Source of the DNA: Jeotgalibaca dankookensis
GTDB taxonomy: Bacteria; Bacillota; Bacilli; Lactobacillales; Aerococcaceae
Length of the DNA: 64,000 nt
Direction: 5' to 3'
Assembly (NCBI RefSeq): GCF_002005405.1
Contig: NZ_CP019728.1
Coordinates: forward strand, 1,894,001-1,958,000
A model generated the notes under the pieces. The model saw only the letters and a list, made by a program, of their open reading frames with translations, did not search any database and was not told where the DNA came from. Below are positions 62,989 through 64,000 of this stretch, in pieces. A program made the translations under genes and the position numbers. The stretch's first letter is position 1. Each line of letters begins with the position of its first letter.

Positions 62989-63052
62989 AAAAAGGCCGTA
63001 TTTAACCTGTTTTATAGATGATAGGCTAAAAAGGGCAGTAGGGAGGAATAAA

Positions 63053-63973
63053 ATGGGTAAAATTAAAAAACATATAAAGGAGTTTAAATCACAAGCAACC
63101 CTCCAAATGATGATTATCCCAGGAATTATATTTATGTTTGTTTTTTCATATGTGCCTATTTATGGTTTGTTGATTGCCTTTAAACGATACACAGCGCTGG
63201 ATTCATTTTCATCAGCTGAGTGGGTAGGTTTGGATAACTTTAGAATTATCTTAAATGACCCAATCTTTTGGACTTCTGTCAAAAACACACTGGGGATCAG
63301 TTTTTTAAAATTAGCTATTGGATTTGTTATACCAATCATTCTCGCCGTAATGATTTATGAAGTTTCCAACTCCAGATTGAAAAAAACGGTACAGACCATT
63401 ACTTATCTACCACATTTTCTATCTTGGATTATATTAGGCGGCATGTTAATTAGCTGGTTATCCACCAATGGTTTACTTAATCAAATCTTATCGGTTTTGA
63501 ATATCAGTTATAAAAGCCCTAACTGGCTTTTAGATCCTGATAAGTACTGGATGATAGCCGTTTTGTCAGACATATGGAAAAGTTCTGGATGGGGAACAAT
63601 TTTATATTTGGCTTCAATGGCGAGAATAGACCCGACACTATATGAGGCAGCTCGAATTGATGGGGCAACTAAAATCAGGCAAATATGGCACATAACCTTG
63701 CCAGGTATCAGTCGAATCATAAGTTTGAATTTTATCTTAACAATTAGTGGACTCTTAGGGTCGAACTTAGACCAAACATTAGTTTTGATAAATTCTCAAA
63801 ACCGCTCTAAAGCAGAAGTTATAAACTCTTACGTTTATAAGATGGGGGTCGTTCAAGGTGATTTCTCCTATGCTACTGCAGTCGGTTTAGGAACATCAAT
63901 CGTATCGTTGTTGTTACTTTTTATCGGGAATTATATTACGAAAAGGTTAAATGATAACGAGTCTGTATTATAA
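63053..63973 (+). CDS. carbohydrate ABC transporter permease (LplB-like)
   Basis: 306 residues from ATG 63053, chosen because GGGAGG lies just before it; the upstream in-frame extension to 62936 adds a sequence unlike the family. Six membrane segments and the permease loop EAARIDGATKIRQIWHITLPGI that contacts the ATPase. The PIYGLLIAFKRYTALDSF stretch is typical of LplB/YtcP-type permeases for polysaccharide fragments or oligosaccharides. It probably begins an operon that continues beyond the window. Confidence 0.9.
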   Translation: MGKIKKHIKEFKSQATLQMMIIPGIIFMFVFSYVPIYGLLIAFKRYTALDSFSSAEWVGLDNFRIILNDPIFWTSVKNTLGISFLKLAIGFVIPIILAVMIYEVSNSRLKKTVQTITYLPHFLSWIILGGMLISWLSTNGLLNQILSVLNISYKSPNWLLDPDKYWMIAVLSDIWKSSGWGTILYLASMARIDPTLYEAARIDGATKIRQIWHITLPGISRIISLNFILTISGLLGSNLDQTLVLINSQNRSKAEVINSYVYKMGVVQGDFSYATAVGLGTSIVSLLLLFIGNYITKRLNDNESVL

Positions 63974-63984
63974 GGAGGGTTAGT

Positions 63985-64000
63985 ATGAGAAAAAAAGTAA
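63985..64000 (+). CDS. start of the next gene of the ABC operon (3' partial)
   Basis: AAGGAGG at 63972-63978 is followed by ATG 63985 and the codons for MRKKV before the window ends. In LplB-type operons a second permease or the lipoprotein binding protein would be expected next; five residues cannot tell which. Confidence 0.5.

Noticed and set aside
62936-63052. N-terminal extension of the ABC permease
   Set aside because: The added residues are unlike LplB-type permeases and have no ribosome binding site, whereas ATG 63053 follows GGGAGG.
1-64000. CRISPR arrays, rRNA and tRNA genes
   Set aside because: No regularly spaced repeats, no cloverleaf sequences ending in CCA and no rRNA-like segments were found on reading either strand.

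Overview
This is a low-GC Gram-positive chromosomal segment. Promoters are sigma-A-like, ribosome binding sites are strong AGGAGG types, and CcpA (cre), LexA/DinR, T-box and GlcT-type signals are all present. The gene set points to a fermentative, facultatively anaerobic member of the Lactobacillales: pyruvate formate-lyase, an enterococcal-type ptb-buk-bkdDABC operon, DhaKLM, PTS systems and DhaS. A chemotaxis receptor and a CYP152-like P450 favour a motile genus, perhaps Carnobacteriaceae; the genus is an inference. No rRNA, tRNA, CRISPR array or replication origin was seen.

Layout. 1-2094: the 3' part of a GC-rich IS3-family element abutting a treR-like GntR regulator. 2248-5778: mnmE-mnmG for tRNA wobble-uridine modification, behind a promoter and a terminator-like leader hairpin. 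5781-8389: a chemotaxis receptor and an MDR oxidoreductase. 8593-15452: a six-gene branched-chain 2-oxoacid dehydrogenase operon with phosphotransbutyrylase and butyrate kinase, headed by a perfect cre match. 15526-18781: an EIIC_2-type PTS membrane protein, a LysR regulator, a Dps-like ferritin and a TRIC-type channel. 18812-23454: a two-component system divergent from a YfcC transporter and an opine dehydrogenase. 23518-29518: CstA, MenA-like prenyltransferase, polyprenyl synthase, a CYP152-type P450 and an aldose epimerase. 29515-31284: a complete IS1182-family element lying exactly between two stop codons. 31286-34624: cupin, aldo/keto reductase, and an SOS-controlled Y-family polymerase with a YolD partner.

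34673-39373: amino-sugar (sialic acid/ManNAc) genes: ROK kinase, RpiR regulator, YhcH, sodium:solute symporter and NanE, but no nanA. 39538-44937: glycerol metabolism, dhaS-glpK divergent from gldA-dhaKLM, with a DhaS-like operator and cre-like sites between. 45190-48248: pflB and a MerR-like coiled-coil protein. 48426-52463: a probable copper locus made of a frameshifted multicopper oxidase, a SHOCT protein and a two-component system whose sensor has a Met/His-rich extracytoplasmic stretch. 52633-55525: nucleoside hydrolase, MATE exporter and a DUF924 protein. 55582-58620: glcT-ptsG, with an amber codon inside glcT and a GlcT-type RAT/terminator in front. 58643-60379: an NhaC-family transporter controlled by a T-box whose specifier reads TAC (Tyr). 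60470-64000: a divergent M24-fold protein, an RpiR regulator and the start of a sugar ABC transporter operon.

The genes fit a catabolite-controlled fermentative metabolism: glucose by PTS, glycerol, amino sugars, branched-chain keto acids and peptides/pyruvate (CstA), with cre-like sites at several operon heads. The most interesting items are the nonsense-mutated glcT with its autoregulatory leader, the tyrosine T-box that reassigns the NhaC gene, the Met/His-rich sensor at the oxidase locus, the opine dehydrogenase/YfcC/two-component module, and the terminator-like leader of mnmE.
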